From the NCBI GenBank assembly GCA_049644865.1, contig JBARSV010000019.1:119394-183393 (forward strand): 64,000 nucleotides of DNA, in the 5' to 3' direction. The notes beneath the pieces are model-generated. The model did not search any database. It was not told the DNA's origin and was given only the letters and a program-made list of their open reading frames with translations. Position 1 is the stretch's first letter. Each line of letters begins with the position of its first letter. The DNA is from JAPUDQ01 sp049644865. Lineage in GTDB: Bacteria > Patescibacteriota > Saccharimonadia > Saccharimonadales > Saccharimonadaceae. Of this stretch, positions 16,821 to 25,458 are shown in pieces. The position numbers and the translations under genes were made by a program.

Positions 16821-17621
16821 TCAGTCATTGAGGTTGATCGAGACTGGGCAATGGTCCGAGCCGAGGACATCGGGGTGGATCTGCGGGTTTTGGACGCGTG
16901 GGGCGATAGCGCTGCTCGCCAGCCAGTAGTCGATACGCCAGCCGACATTGCGGGCGCGGGCGTTTGCCCAATGCGTCCACCAGGAGTATGCACCGACCTG
17001 GTCGGGGTGTGCTGCCCGAAATGTATCGACAAATCCAGCGTCGAGGTAGTCTTGGAAGCGTTCACGCTCCTCGTCGGTAAAGCCATGTTTGCCGACATTG
17101 GCCTTGGGGTTAGCCAGGTCGATCTCAGCGTGGGCAACGTTCATATCGCCGCAATACAAAACTGGTTTTGTTGCTTCCAACTGTTGCAGATACGCCAGGC
17201 AGGCCTGGTCCCAACTATCGTAGCGGAGTTTGAGGCGTGACAGATCACCTTTACTGTTGGGAGTGTAACACGTTACGACCCAGTAGTCGTCAAATTCAGC
17301 GGCGATTACCCTACCCTCTTGGTTGGGGTTACCATACGCGTCGCCGGTAACATGGAATTTTTCAAGAATGTCGTCTGGGAAGCCGTCGACGTATCTGAGC
17401 GGCTTCACTTTGGATAGTATGGCGGTGCCGCTATAGCCCTTCTTGACCGCGCTAAAAAAGTGTTCTTCGTACTGCGGCAGATCAAATTCTACCTGCCCCC
17501 GCTCGGCCTTGGTCTCTTGCAAACAGAGTATGTCGGGGTCGTGCGCCGCGATAAAATCTTGCAGGGCTCCCTTGCTGAGCACGGCGCGGATACCGTTGAC
17601 GTTCCATGAGTAAAGTTTCAT
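16821..17621 (-). CDS. xth: Exodeoxyribonuclease III (AP endonuclease)
   Basis: 266 residues from ATG 17621. -10 TATACT (17634-17629) ends 7 nt before this ATG, and the protein then starts with the family-typical MKLYSWNVNGIRAV, so an upstream in-frame start is rejected. Catalytic motifs of the EEP fold are present: LCLQETKAE (metal Glu), YCGDMNVAH (Asp/Asn) and LGSDHCPVSI (Asp-His). It cleaves 5' of abasic sites in base-excision repair. Monocistronic. Confidence 0.95.
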   Translation of the reverse strand: MKLYSWNVNGIRAVLSKGALQDFIAAHDPDILCLQETKAERGQVEFDLPQYEEHFFSAVKKGYSGTAILSKVKPLRYVDGFPDDILEKFHVTGDAYGNPNQEGRVIAAEFDDYWVVTCYTPNSKGDLSRLKLRYDSWDQACLAYLQQLEATKPVLYCGDMNVAHAEIDLANPKANVGKHGFTDEERERFQDYLDAGFVDTFRAAHPDQVGAYSWWTHWANARARNVGWRIDYWLASSAIAPRVQNPQIHPDVLGSDHCPVSINLND

Positions 17622-17715
17622 ACCAGATAGTATACGCCATTTTATCATCGGCATTTATATGGTATAATACGTATTAGTCCAGTTCAGTATCGAACCGAAA
17701 GTAGCGTGATAATCC

Positions 17716-18204
17716 GTGTCCTTTGATTCGTTTGCAATAGCGTACCTGCTTGATGAAAAGCGTGCGCGTCAGATTGAGAGGGATTTGCTGACTTTGCGTG
17801 CGGGTGGTCTGGTCATCGACATCGGTGATGCGCCACGGCTCATCGAGGTCATACGTGAGCTGCACTGCACCTATGCGGCTAGGCGGAAAACGAGGCAGAA
17901 ACCGCCTCAGCCTAGCCTCGCGATGCAAGGACCAGTTGCGCTGACGTTTTACCCCAAAACAACCCCGCGCCGCGACATTGGGGACGAGATTGAAAAGGTT
18001 GTATTCGTCTTCCCGCATGGTCTTACAGTCCTTAGGGTGGATCCAAAGACAGTTTTCCTGAGTGGCGATGGTTTGGAGCTTCTCTCTCTGACGCTCGTAT
18101 TGAAAAACGAGATGTGGAGATACTCGACACCAAAAGGCTTCGGCCCCAATCAGGCGGCAGGGACGCGCCGAGTCGGTGCAACTGCCGATGCAGGTCGCAG
18201 CTGA
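17716..18204 (+). CDS. Hypothetical protein upstream of pyrH
   Basis: 162 residues from GTG 17716, with a TATAAT at 17663-17668 about 50 nt upstream as a possible -10. The protein is soluble and mixed, with an N-terminal helix (YLLDEKRARQIERDLLTL) and a basic middle (YAARRKTRQKPPQP). No family recognised. The opposite-strand frame over the same bases looks like a shadow. The C-terminus ends 76 bp before pyrH, which has its own -10, so they are probably not one cistron. Confidence 0.5.
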   Translation: MSFDSFAIAYLLDEKRARQIERDLLTLRAGGLVIDIGDAPRLIEVIRELHCTYAARRKTRQKPPQPSLAMQGPVALTFYPKTTPRRDIGDEIEKVVFVFPHGLTVLRVDPKTVFLSGDGLELLSLTLVLKNEMWRYSTPKGFGPNQAAGTRRVGATADAGRS

Positions 18205-18280
18205 TCGAACTGGACGTTGCCGCTCTACCTCATCACGAGGTGGGGCGGCCGTTCAATTTCTGGCATGGTACACTGTTATT

Positions 18281-18985
18281 ATGCACAAACGAATCTTACT
18301 CAAATTATCTGGTGAACAGTTGGCGGGGGAACATGGTAGCGGATTTGACGCTGAGCGGGCGCGGTGGATTGCCGAGCAGATCAAACCAGCTCATGCGTCT
18401 GGTACGCACATCGTTATCATGGTCGGCGGGGGGAATTATGCTCGCGGCGCTCAGCTGGCAGATGACTCGGTGCGGCGCATCACAGCTGACAATATCGGCA
18501 TGCTGGCGACTATGATGAACGCTCTGGCGCTCGCCGATGTCTTCAATGCTGTTGGTCTGCCGACACGGGCGATTAGCAATGTCAAAGCCGACCAAGTCAT
18601 CGATCAATTTACCCATCGTCGCGCCGTCAGTCACCTCGACAAAAATCGAATTGTGATTGTAGCGGGTGGTACGGGGCGGCCGTTTTTGACGACTGATACG
18701 GCGGCGCTCAACTTAGCGCTTGAGCTTGACTGTGAACTGGTCATCAAAACGACCAAAGTCGATGGCGTCTACGACAAAGACCCACACAAACACCCTGATG
18801 CAAAGCGATTTGAGACGCTCAGCTACCAAGAAGCACTGGCCAACCAGCATATTGCCGTCATGGACAAAGCCGCGCTTGGTCTCGCCATGGAGCAGCACAT
18901 ACCCATCGTGATCTGCGATCTTTTGACCGATGGCAACATCGCCCGCGTCGCGCGGGGTGAAGCTGTCGGGACGTTGCTCAGATAA
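18281..18985 (+). CDS. pyrH: Uridylate kinase (UMP kinase)
   Basis: 234 residues. The start ATG 18281 is preferred because the protein then begins MHKRILLKLSGEQL as in all PyrH, and -10 TACACT (18269-18274) ends 6 nt before it. The amino-acid-kinase fold is clear: N-terminal LKLSGE, IVIMVGGGNYARG, VIVAGGTGRPFLTTDTAAL and TTKVDGVYDKDP. It makes UDP from UMP in pyrimidine salvage and synthesis. The stop codon abuts that of convergent smpB. Confidence 0.95.
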   Translation: MHKRILLKLSGEQLAGEHGSGFDAERARWIAEQIKPAHASGTHIVIMVGGGNYARGAQLADDSVRRITADNIGMLATMMNALALADVFNAVGLPTRAISNVKADQVIDQFTHRRAVSHLDKNRIVIVAGGTGRPFLTTDTAALNLALELDCELVIKTTKVDGVYDKDPHKHPDAKRFETLSYQEALANQHIAVMDKAALGLAMEQHIPIVICDLLTDGNIARVARGEAVGTLLR

Positions 18986-19444
18986 CTATCGATTAAGTCG
19001 GCGTGATTCGCGGTCTTGTTCGCGGCGTTTTATCGTTTCTCGTTTGTCGTAGAGTTTTTTACCACGACCGAGAGCGATGACGAGTTTTATGTAGTTGCCA
19101 GTGGTCAGGAGTTTGGTCGGGATGATGCTCATACCGGATTTTTTGCGGGCGGTGAGATCATCGATTTGGCGGCGGCTGGCCAGGAGTTTGCGGACGCTGG
19201 TATCGACAGTACGTGTACCACCGCCCTTTTGGTTGAGTTTGAGGCTAAAACTCGCGTTATTGAGCCATAATTCGCCATCGCGAATAGTCACGTAGCTGCC
19301 GCGCAGCTGGACGTGGCCATCGCGGGCGGCACGGACTTCGGGGCCAGTCAGGACGATACCGACGACCAGATCGTCAGACAATTCGTAATCAAACCGAGCA
19401 CGACGGTTGACGATAGAGGGCGGATGGGACGATTTTTTCTTCAC
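18986..19444 (-). CDS. smpB: SsrA-binding protein SmpB
   Basis: 152 residues from GTG 19444. -10 TATAGT (19456-19451) ends 6 nt before it. Family blocks are NRRARFDYEL, GIVLTGPEVRAARDGHVQL and TARKKSGMSIIPTK, plus a basic C-terminal tail (RGKKLYDKRETIKRREQDR) that enters the ribosomal channel. It works with tmRNA in trans-translation. I could not locate an ssrA gene in this window. Confidence 0.95.
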   Translation of the reverse strand: MKKKSSHPPSIVNRRARFDYELSDDLVVGIVLTGPEVRAARDGHVQLRGSYVTIRDGELWLNNASFSLKLNQKGGGTRTVDTSVRKLLASRRQIDDLTARKKSGMSIIPTKLLTTGNYIKLVIALGRGKKLYDKRETIKRREQDRESRRLNR

Positions 19445-19470
19445 TTCCCTACTATATCAGAGGTCGATAC

Positions 19471-19500
19471 TTGACACAAATGGCATAATGATGATATAAT
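19471..19500 (+). promoter_or_regulatory. Consensus sigma-70-type promoter
   Basis: TTGACA (19471-19476), 18-nt spacer, TATAAT (19495-19500): both hexamers perfect. It drives the GC-rich membrane protein gene with a leader of about 70 nt. Confidence 0.75.
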
Positions 19501-19579
19501 GAGAAAAGATAGCATCGCCCGATGCGAGTTCACTCCCGGGCGACGCGTCGCCCTTGTCAATTGAAAGAAGTGATGCCAC

Positions 19580-20200
19580 GTGCCTCGTCCTGTCTTTTTC
19601 CTTGTCATGTTCGTTGCGGCCGTCGTCACGGTCGTGACCGGCACTCTCTTGATCCGTAGCGGATCGGGCTGGGTGTTCATGATCCCCATCGTCATCTCGC
19701 CGATCATGATGGTCGTCGTGCGGCTGGCACTCGAGCCCGGGTTCCCGCTGTTCGAGGGGAAGCAGTCGCTTGCCTACCTGGTGGGTGACTCAGCGGCACT
19801 GCCGTTGGCGCTCTGGGCCACCGCGATGAGCTGGCGGATCATTGGTCAGGAGGACGGTTTCCACCTGCGATGGTGGTGGCTGCTCGTCGCGATCGCGGCT
19901 GGCGTGCTGATCACCTATGGGTGGCATACCTTCATGGACGCTCCTGCTTATATCAAAGCGGATGCGGTCGACCGCCTCGGTGCTCCGACCAAGTTGTGGC
20001 ACGACTACGTCGTGTATCCCTCGTTAGCGACGTTGCTGGTCTGGGGTGGCGTCCCTGCCGTTTTCAAGGACTTCGGCGGCTACGGTCGCTGGGTACTGGC
20101 GGGCGGTGTCCTTTGGGGTTGCCTCGGAATTTTGGACGGCTTCCGTGGCCTCGACCCTCGTCATATGCACCCTCGGGTGCAGGACACGCGTCTCCACTGA
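19580..20200 (+). CDS. GC-rich multi-pass membrane protein
   Basis: 206 residues from GTG 19580, preceded by GAAAGAAG. At least five hydrophobic segments can be seen: about 5-25, 30-50, 65-85, 98-118 and 140-160, plus one near 170-188. His and Trp cluster in the loops (LITYGWHTFMDAPAY). Family not recognised. Codon use is strongly C/G-ending and unlike that of smpB and the glycosyltransferases, so acquisition from a high-GC donor is likely. A perfect consensus promoter, long leader and a terminator hairpin make it a self-contained unit. Confidence 0.65.
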   Translation: MPRPVFFLVMFVAAVVTVVTGTLLIRSGSGWVFMIPIVISPIMMVVVRLALEPGFPLFEGKQSLAYLVGDSAALPLALWATAMSWRIIGQEDGFHLRWWWLLVAIAAGVLITYGWHTFMDAPAYIKADAVDRLGAPTKLWHDYVVYPSLATLLVWGGVPAVFKDFGGYGRWVLAGGVLWGCLGILDGFRGLDPRHMHPRVQDTRLH

Positions 20201-20211
20201 TCTGACAAGGG

Positions 20212-20252
20212 AGCCGCCCAAGTACCCACTCTCGAGTGGGGAACGGGCGGCT
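20212..20252 (+). terminator. Terminator hairpin of the GC-rich membrane gene
   Basis: Nested stem AGCCGCCC/GGGCGGCT (20212-20219 / 20245-20252) enclosing CCCACTC/GAGTGGG, 12 nt after the stop. A short T-rich stretch follows. Confidence 0.6.
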
Positions 20253-20292
20253 TCGTCATGTCATGACAAGCCGACCGTACGAGTCGTCAGTC

Positions 20293-20382
20293 GAGCTTTA
20301 GGGGATGGGGGTCTTCATGTCAGATTCATTCTGATATGAAGACCGGGAAGGGTGTACCCTTCCCTTGGACGATCGCGGCTTC
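20293..20382 (+). repeat. 88-bp direct repeat, copy 1
   Basis: Shares nearly all bases with 20556-20643. It contains a 14-bp hairpin (GTCTTCATGTCAGA / TCTGATATGAAGAC, loop TTCAT), then a second short hairpin around GGGAAGGG/CCCTTCCC, then GATCGCGGCTTC. Confidence 0.65.
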
Positions 20383-20412
20383 GTCAATTAAATAGGAAGG
20401 GCTTACCCTTCC

Positions 20413-20445
20413 GAAATCATTTCGAAGTTAATTCGAAATGATTTC
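20413..20445. repeat. 14-bp palindrome between the two repeat copies
   Basis: GAAATCATTTCGAA (20413-20426) and its exact complement (20432-20445) with a 5-nt loop. It is followed by CCCCTAAAGC, the complement of GCTTTAGGGG that opens both repeat copies. Confidence 0.55.
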
Positions 20446-20555
20446 TCCTACCCCTAAAGCCAGCGCGGAGCACTGGTGTCTGACGACGATGCAACAGGGA
20501 TTCCCGTATGTGAACACTCTTAACCTCCGCTCTATGCCCTACGAGGCGTCGGCCA

Positions 20556-20643
20556 AGCTTTAGGGGATGGGGTCTTCATGTCAGATTCATTCTGATATGA
20601 AGACTGGGAAAGGAGTGCCATTCCCATGGATAATCGCGGCTTC
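20556..20643 (+). repeat. 88-bp direct repeat, copy 2, abutting a glycosyltransferase promoter
   Basis: Second copy of the 20293-20382 repeat. It ends 3 bp before the TATAAT of the next gene. The first hairpin is fully conserved; the second has changed to GGGAA...TTCCC. Confidence 0.65.
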
Positions 20644-20658
20644 TGCTATAATGCCCTC

Positions 20659-21675
20659 ATGAATAAACTATCCATAAACATGATCTCAGAAAGTGAATTT
20701 ACCGTACAAGGGCATGGCGTTCATACGGCGTATCTCGAGCTAACAAATGCGCTTAAACAACGTGATGACGTCGATATAGCCGTCAATACCTTTCGGCGAC
20801 GCGCTGATATTACCCACGTGCAGACGATTGGCCCCTACTCACTGTTTCAAATGCTCTTTAACGGTGGCAAAAAGGTCATCTCTGCCCATGTTGTACCGGC
20901 ATCGTTTGTCGGTAGTATTGCAGGAGCAAAGTATTGGCTTGGGGCATCACGCTGGTACTTGAAATGGCTGTATGGTCGAGCAGATTGCGTGCTCGCGGTG
21001 TCTGGCTCGGTAGCTGATGAGTTAAAAAATTCAATGCATCTCAAAAATCGTGTTGAAACATTTTACAACACCATCGATATGGGACAGTACGCGCCATCGG
21101 CCGAGGGGAAACGCAGCGCTCGCAGCACACTCGGCATCGACGAGAAAACGTTTGTTGTGATTGGGAATGGTCAAGTCCAGCCGCGTAAACGACTGGATAC
21201 TTTCGTGGCGGCTGCGCGAGCCTTGCCTGACGTGAAGTTTATCTGGATAGGCGGAATTCCTTTCAAACACCTCGGTGCTGACTATGATGCAATGATGAGT
21301 ATTATTAACTCAGTCCCAGCCAATGTGACAGTAACTGGAGTAATTCCGCTTGCCGATGTCCGAAATTATCTGTTGGCTGGTGATGTTTTTTTCTTGCCAT
21401 CTGATCAAGAAAATCACCCTATGTGTGTACTCGAAGCCGCCGGTGCTCGCCTGCCGATCATCCTGCGGGATATAAAGGAGTATGACGACACGTTTCGGCC
21501 TGATGCAATGTTTATTGCAACTGATGAACAAGCGATACACGCTATAGCTTCACTGCGCGATGACCACAGCGTCTATGAGACATGGCAAAAACACTCAGAT
21601 GCGATTGCAGGGCGTTTTGATAGTGCCGCCGGGGCGGAACGGGCAATGAACGTCTACCGATCGTTACTAGGGTAG
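20659..21675 (+). CDS. Glycosyltransferase family 4 protein
   Basis: 338 residues from ATG 20659. -10 TATAAT (20647-20652) ends 6 nt before it, so upstream in-frame starts are rejected. GT-B fold: the N-terminal half has SAHVVPASFVG, and the C-terminal half has VVIGNGQVQPRKRLDTFV, VTGVIPLADVRNYLLAGDVFF and PSDQENHPMCVLEAAGA, the donor-binding E-x(n)-E region of GT4. It resembles lipid glucosyltransferases of Gram-positives; acceptor unknown. The 3' end overlaps that of the convergent GT by 22 bp. Confidence 0.8.
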   Translation: MNKLSINMISESEFTVQGHGVHTAYLELTNALKQRDDVDIAVNTFRRRADITHVQTIGPYSLFQMLFNGGKKVISAHVVPASFVGSIAGAKYWLGASRWYLKWLYGRADCVLAVSGSVADELKNSMHLKNRVETFYNTIDMGQYAPSAEGKRSARSTLGIDEKTFVVIGNGQVQPRKRLDTFVAAARALPDVKFIWIGGIPFKHLGADYDAMMSIINSVPANVTVTGVIPLADVRNYLLAGDVFFLPSDQENHPMCVLEAAGARLPIILRDIKEYDDTFRPDAMFIATDEQAIHAIASLRDDHSVYETWQKHSDAIAGRFDSAAGAERAMNVYRSLLG

Positions 21676-22937
21676 CGGTTGATAGCATGGTGATAGACAT
21701 GTACAAATTGATCTGACATATGCTGCGGCGTCAAGCGAGCGCCGATACGACGAGAAGCTTGCTGCATGAGACGAACAGCTGGTATATCGGCAAGGAGGTG
21801 GCGCATTCCATCTTCAAAACCGCTAACGCTGGGATGAACCAGTAGCGAATTGTCATCGCCTATACCGACGTGCAAACGATCATCGCAGTACAGCAGCGCG
21901 GCACCTGCGCTCGCCGCTTCACCGAGTACCATTCCCTGTGTATCGAAACGATATGAACTAAACACGAAGACATCGGCGTTGGCCATCTCATTGGCGACTC
22001 TCTCTGGCTCATTATACGCACCCAAAAAACGAATCGGGTTGGCAGGCTTGAGTTCGCGGGCAAGTAAGCGGAGTTGACCGGCAACCGTGCCGTCGCCGAC
22101 GATGCATAGTTCGGTCGATTGTTTGGGTAAACGTGCAAATGCGCGTATGGCGATGTCGACCCGCTTTTCGGCATCGAGCCGTCCGATCATCAGAAAACGA
22201 AGACTATCAAGTTCGGGTCGCAATCTTCTCGCTCGATGGAAGAGTGGATTAATACCGTTTGGAATGACAAACGAACAATTTGCCAGTTCCCCATGCGTGG
22301 CATCATTGATATTATCGACTACAAACTGCGCTGGTGAGGTAAAAGAGTCACTATAGTAGGCGAGTTGTGCTGTCGAACGCCAATCGATTTTGGCAAGTCG
22401 AGAATCCTCGCGCGACGTTAGGTGATGTGGTAGGCGTAGACGCCCAGGGCGACGGTCGGGCCTGACTTGTTTGAGAACCAGCGGGATAGTTTTCATAAAT
22501 GTGTAGGTATTTATGGCGGCACTGAGCGGTGACGTAACATGGGTTGCTGCGTAATTTGAGTGAAATGTGTGAACGTGAGGAATGTCTTGGCGTTTTGCGA
22601 TCGCTGCGGCCAAAACGATTGCCCCGCGTTCATTTTGCGAGTGTACGACATCAAATTTATAGCGAGAGCAGATATCGTCGATACGCTGATGGTCCCATCT
22701 CAGCGCGCAAAACGCACTCGATGTTCGCGGCACACGCCAGACCGGACAAGCTTCGTATTTTCCGCCAAGAGGTGGCTCGAAGAAAGGTTCTGGTGCAAAA
22801 AGCGTAACATCATGACCGGCACGGATGAGCTCTGTGATCTGCAGCTCAATTGAGCGAGCTACTCCGCCAGAATGCGGATAAAAGTCATCTGTCAAAATGG
22901 CAATCCGAAGCGGAATTGATGGTTGTACGACAGTCAT
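21654..22937 (-). CDS. Glycosyltransferase family 4 protein
   Basis: 427 residues from ATG 22937; the protein then starts MTVVQPSIPLRIAILTDDFYPHSGGV, whose TDDFYPHSGG is the typical GT4 N-terminal loop. The acceptor side shows VHTFHSNYAATHV. The donor side has LMIGRLDAEKRVDIAIRA and FSSYRFDTQGMVLGEAASAG with the catalytic Glu pair. It probably builds a surface glycolipid or polysaccharide together with the other two GTs in this cluster. AAGGAA about 11 nt upstream is a weak ribosome site. Its start lies 25 bp downstream of the glycosidase-like gene's stop, so they form a unit. Confidence 0.85.
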   Translation of the reverse strand: MTVVQPSIPLRIAILTDDFYPHSGGVARSIELQITELIRAGHDVTLFAPEPFFEPPLGGKYEACPVWRVPRTSSAFCALRWDHQRIDDICSRYKFDVVHSQNERGAIVLAAAIAKRQDIPHVHTFHSNYAATHVTSPLSAAINTYTFMKTIPLVLKQVRPDRRPGRLRLPHHLTSREDSRLAKIDWRSTAQLAYYSDSFTSPAQFVVDNINDATHGELANCSFVIPNGINPLFHRARRLRPELDSLRFLMIGRLDAEKRVDIAIRAFARLPKQSTELCIVGDGTVAGQLRLLARELKPANPIRFLGAYNEPERVANEMANADVFVFSSYRFDTQGMVLGEAASAGAALLYCDDRLHVGIGDDNSLLVHPSVSGFEDGMRHLLADIPAVRLMQQASRRIGARLTPQHMSDQFVHVYHHAINRYPSNDR

Positions 22938-22962
22938 TATGAAGCGTTCCTTGTATTCATAG

Positions 22963-24063
22963 CTACCGCAACGCCTCAAACTGTGAAGAGACATTATTCC
23001 ATACAGATGGGTCACCATGTACCTTGCGCCAATACCACCATTCCCCGCCCCAAGTGTATATGTCGTGGACTCCGATCTCGCGGGCGAAATACAAACTATC
23101 GCCGATCTGTTGCGTACTCATGGAGGCATTTTGCTCGTCGATACTGAGGTCACGGGTGTCGCGTGGCCCCCACGGCTCAAGCTGGAGTTCATGGATAAAT
23201 ATATCACGTCCTGTTGTCGCACGGATTATATCGGCGCGGACACGGTGATACCAGATCGGAGTTGGATAGGTGATGTAGCCGACATATGGCCAGGTTTTTT
23301 CGCTCCACACTGTTCGGTAGACTGAGTAGCCGTATTTGTCGGGCACCGGCGGATTGACCGGTAAACCATGTTGGTCACTGAGGCTCATATAAACAGGCTT
23401 CTTGGTGAGTTTTTTCATGAGGTTGAATTCTTCGTTGAGCCGTTCAGCATCTGCGGCACCACACTCACCAAACCAGTTATTCATGCCCTCATTTTCGAGT
23501 TGCCAGCTCTCGAGTGCGGGATGGTACTCATAACGCTTCGCAACAACCTCAATATAGGCGTAGAGAGCTTGTTTCCATGTATTGCCACCGAGGTCTTTCG
23601 CCCAATCTGGCTCGTGACACTCTGGCCAGCGCGGTTGACGTAGGCCGATAGCGAGACTGACGGTGGCGCCGCGTTTGGCAGCTTCATTCATCTGCCAATC
23701 TAAACTTTCAAAATCAAAATTCCCCCTGGTTGGCTCATGGACATCCCAGTAGCTCATAAGGCGAAATGAGCGTAGCTTCATATCATCAAGTAACGCGGTA
23801 AAATTATCACGCCAGTTAAGACCGAGTTCGGTCGCGCGTTTCTCTGAGAAACTGACACCGATGCGTGGGTGTTGTACGGGCGGAAATAAGATAGGGTTCC
23901 ATAGCGGTGCGGTCCAAAAAATGAGGAGAAATCCTGCCAAAAACCCGCCGATGACACGGAGGAGCCGTTTGGTTTGCAGCGTGACAGCGATTTGGTGGAC
24001 GCCAGGAGCAAGTCGCTCACGCTTAATAGTAATTTTCTTAGGTTTATGTGTTGGTTTTTTCAT
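22963..24063 (-). CDS. Membrane-anchored glycoside hydrolase-like TIM-barrel protein
   Basis: 366 residues from ATG 24063. A basic cytoplasmic start is followed by one membrane helix (about 38-55) and an external barrel. Clan GH-A-like signatures are WQLENEGMNNW with the presumed acid/base Glu after strand 4 and IHELQLEPWGP with the presumed nucleophile after strand 7. The N-terminal VSFSEKRATELGLNW and SYWDVHEPTRGNFDFESLDW resemble GH-A glycosidases. Substrate unknown. It heads a two-gene unit with the downstream GT and diverges from the next GT; all are probably involved in one cell-surface glycan. Confidence 0.65.
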   Translation of the reverse strand: MKKPTHKPKKITIKRERLAPGVHQIAVTLQTKRLLRVIGGFLAGFLLIFWTAPLWNPILFPPVQHPRIGVSFSEKRATELGLNWRDNFTALLDDMKLRSFRLMSYWDVHEPTRGNFDFESLDWQMNEAAKRGATVSLAIGLRQPRWPECHEPDWAKDLGGNTWKQALYAYIEVVAKRYEYHPALESWQLENEGMNNWFGECGAADAERLNEEFNLMKKLTKKPVYMSLSDQHGLPVNPPVPDKYGYSVYRTVWSEKTWPYVGYITYPTPIWYHRVRADIIRATTGRDIFIHELQLEPWGPRDTRDLSIDEQNASMSTQQIGDSLYFAREIGVHDIYTWGGEWWYWRKVHGDPSVWNNVSSQFEALR

Positions 24064-24143
24064 GCGATCTATCTCTATTGTATGACATGATTTGTCATAA
24101 CACAAAATTTTCCTTGGGGTTTGCTATAATGGTCACAAGAATT

Positions 24144-25436
24144 ATGCGCATAGGACTATTTACCGACACGTATCGGCCGTCTATTAACGGCATTGTATTT
24201 GTGGTGGAGTCGCTTAAGATACATCTTGAGGGGTTGGGGCACGAGGTATACATATTTTGTCCTGCACGATCAATTCGTCCGAGTAAGCATGCCGAAGTGC
24301 TTGACGAAGACGAGCACGTTATTCGGTTTCCAAGCGTGAAGAGTGGCTTCTTTGATGATTTTGATCTAAGTCTTTTCTTTCCACCTATCGTCATATCTCG
24401 AATCAAAGAGCTCGACCTCGATATCGTGCATGTCTTCACACCATCTCAAGTTGGACTGGTTGGCATACAGGCAGCGTATAAGCATAACATCCCATTTGTG
24501 GTACAGCATTCCACCGATCTGTACGAGTTTTCGGAAAATTATCCCAATGTGCTTCCTGGCAGCCTTGCTTTGGCGAGCATTATACTCCCTATGACTATTA
24601 AGCTAGACGGCAAGGATTTTCGAGAGTTGGCAAAGCTGTATCGTCCGCGACGAGGTGCTGGCAAATGGAATAAAGATATCATTGCCAAGGGCATGACTAT
24701 ACTTTATAGCCGCGCAGATGCGGTGATTGCGCTAAGTCGAAAAAGTAAACAACAGCTTGAAAGCTGGCAATATGACGAGGAGAGTCACTATGCTGTCGAT
24801 CTCTTACCGAGTGGTGTTGATGCAATTCCAGCTGCGAGTGAGGCTGGTATCCGTGCGTTTAAGAAACAATTTAGTATTGCCGATGATGACGAAGTATATG
24901 GTTTCGTTGGGCGTCTTGGTGAAGAAAAAAATCTTGATATCCTGATAGAGGCATTGCCACTCATTTTGCGCGAAAGGCCTCATGCTCGATTACTGTTTGT
25001 TGGCGACTTTGACTATCGCAAGACCCTTGAACGTCTTGCGCGGCGATCAGGACATGGCGACAGAGTAACGTTTACAGGGTCGTTGCCTCGCGAAGACCTC
25101 GGGCTGGTATATGGAACATACAAAGTCTTCGTTTTTCCATCGTTGAAAGACACCCAAGGTTGGGTTCTACATGAAGCAGCTCATGCAGGCTTGCCGATCG
25201 TACTGATTGATACTGAAGTGTCTGAGGTAGTCAAAGACGGGAAAAATGGGTACTTTGCGCAGAATACAGCGAGTGATATAGCTCATTATGTTGTTGAGCT
25301 GCTGTCAGATGACGACAAAAGAAAACGTTTTGGCGCATATGGACAACAACTAGCTCAGAAGTTTAACGAGTTATCCCAAACCAAAAAAATCGTTACTTTG
25401 TATCATCGTATTATGCATTCAGTAGATAGTAAATAG
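24144..25436 (+). CDS. Glycosyltransferase family 4 protein
   Basis: 430 residues from ATG 24144, where the protein starts MRIGLFTDTYRPSINGI. An ATG at 24129 overlaps the -10 TATAAT (24125-24130) and is rejected. GT-B fold with HSTDLYEFSENYPN on the acceptor side and GFVGRLGEEKNLDILIEALP plus PSLKDTQGWVLHEAAHAG on the donor side. It is close to the 1,2-diacylglycerol 3-glucosyltransferase type of Gram-positives, which makes membrane glycolipid. Followed after 22 bp by a CPBP gene with its own Shine-Dalgarno. Confidence 0.85.
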   Translation: MRIGLFTDTYRPSINGIVFVVESLKIHLEGLGHEVYIFCPARSIRPSKHAEVLDEDEHVIRFPSVKSGFFDDFDLSLFFPPIVISRIKELDLDIVHVFTPSQVGLVGIQAAYKHNIPFVVQHSTDLYEFSENYPNVLPGSLALASIILPMTIKLDGKDFRELAKLYRPRRGAGKWNKDIIAKGMTILYSRADAVIALSRKSKQQLESWQYDEESHYAVDLLPSGVDAIPAASEAGIRAFKKQFSIADDDEVYGFVGRLGEEKNLDILIEALPLILRERPHARLLFVGDFDYRKTLERLARRSGHGDRVTFTGSLPREDLGLVYGTYKVFVFPSLKDTQGWVLHEAAHAGLPIVLIDTEVSEVVKDGKNGYFAQNTASDIAHYVVELLSDDDKRKRFGAYGQQLAQKFNELSQTKKIVTLYHRIMHSVDSK

Positions 25437-25458
25437 TGCAATAAAGAGGGCGTCACAT

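Noticed and set aside
17674..18018. 114-codon minus-strand frame opposite the 17716 gene
   Set aside because: Shadow of the plus-strand frame; no start signals.
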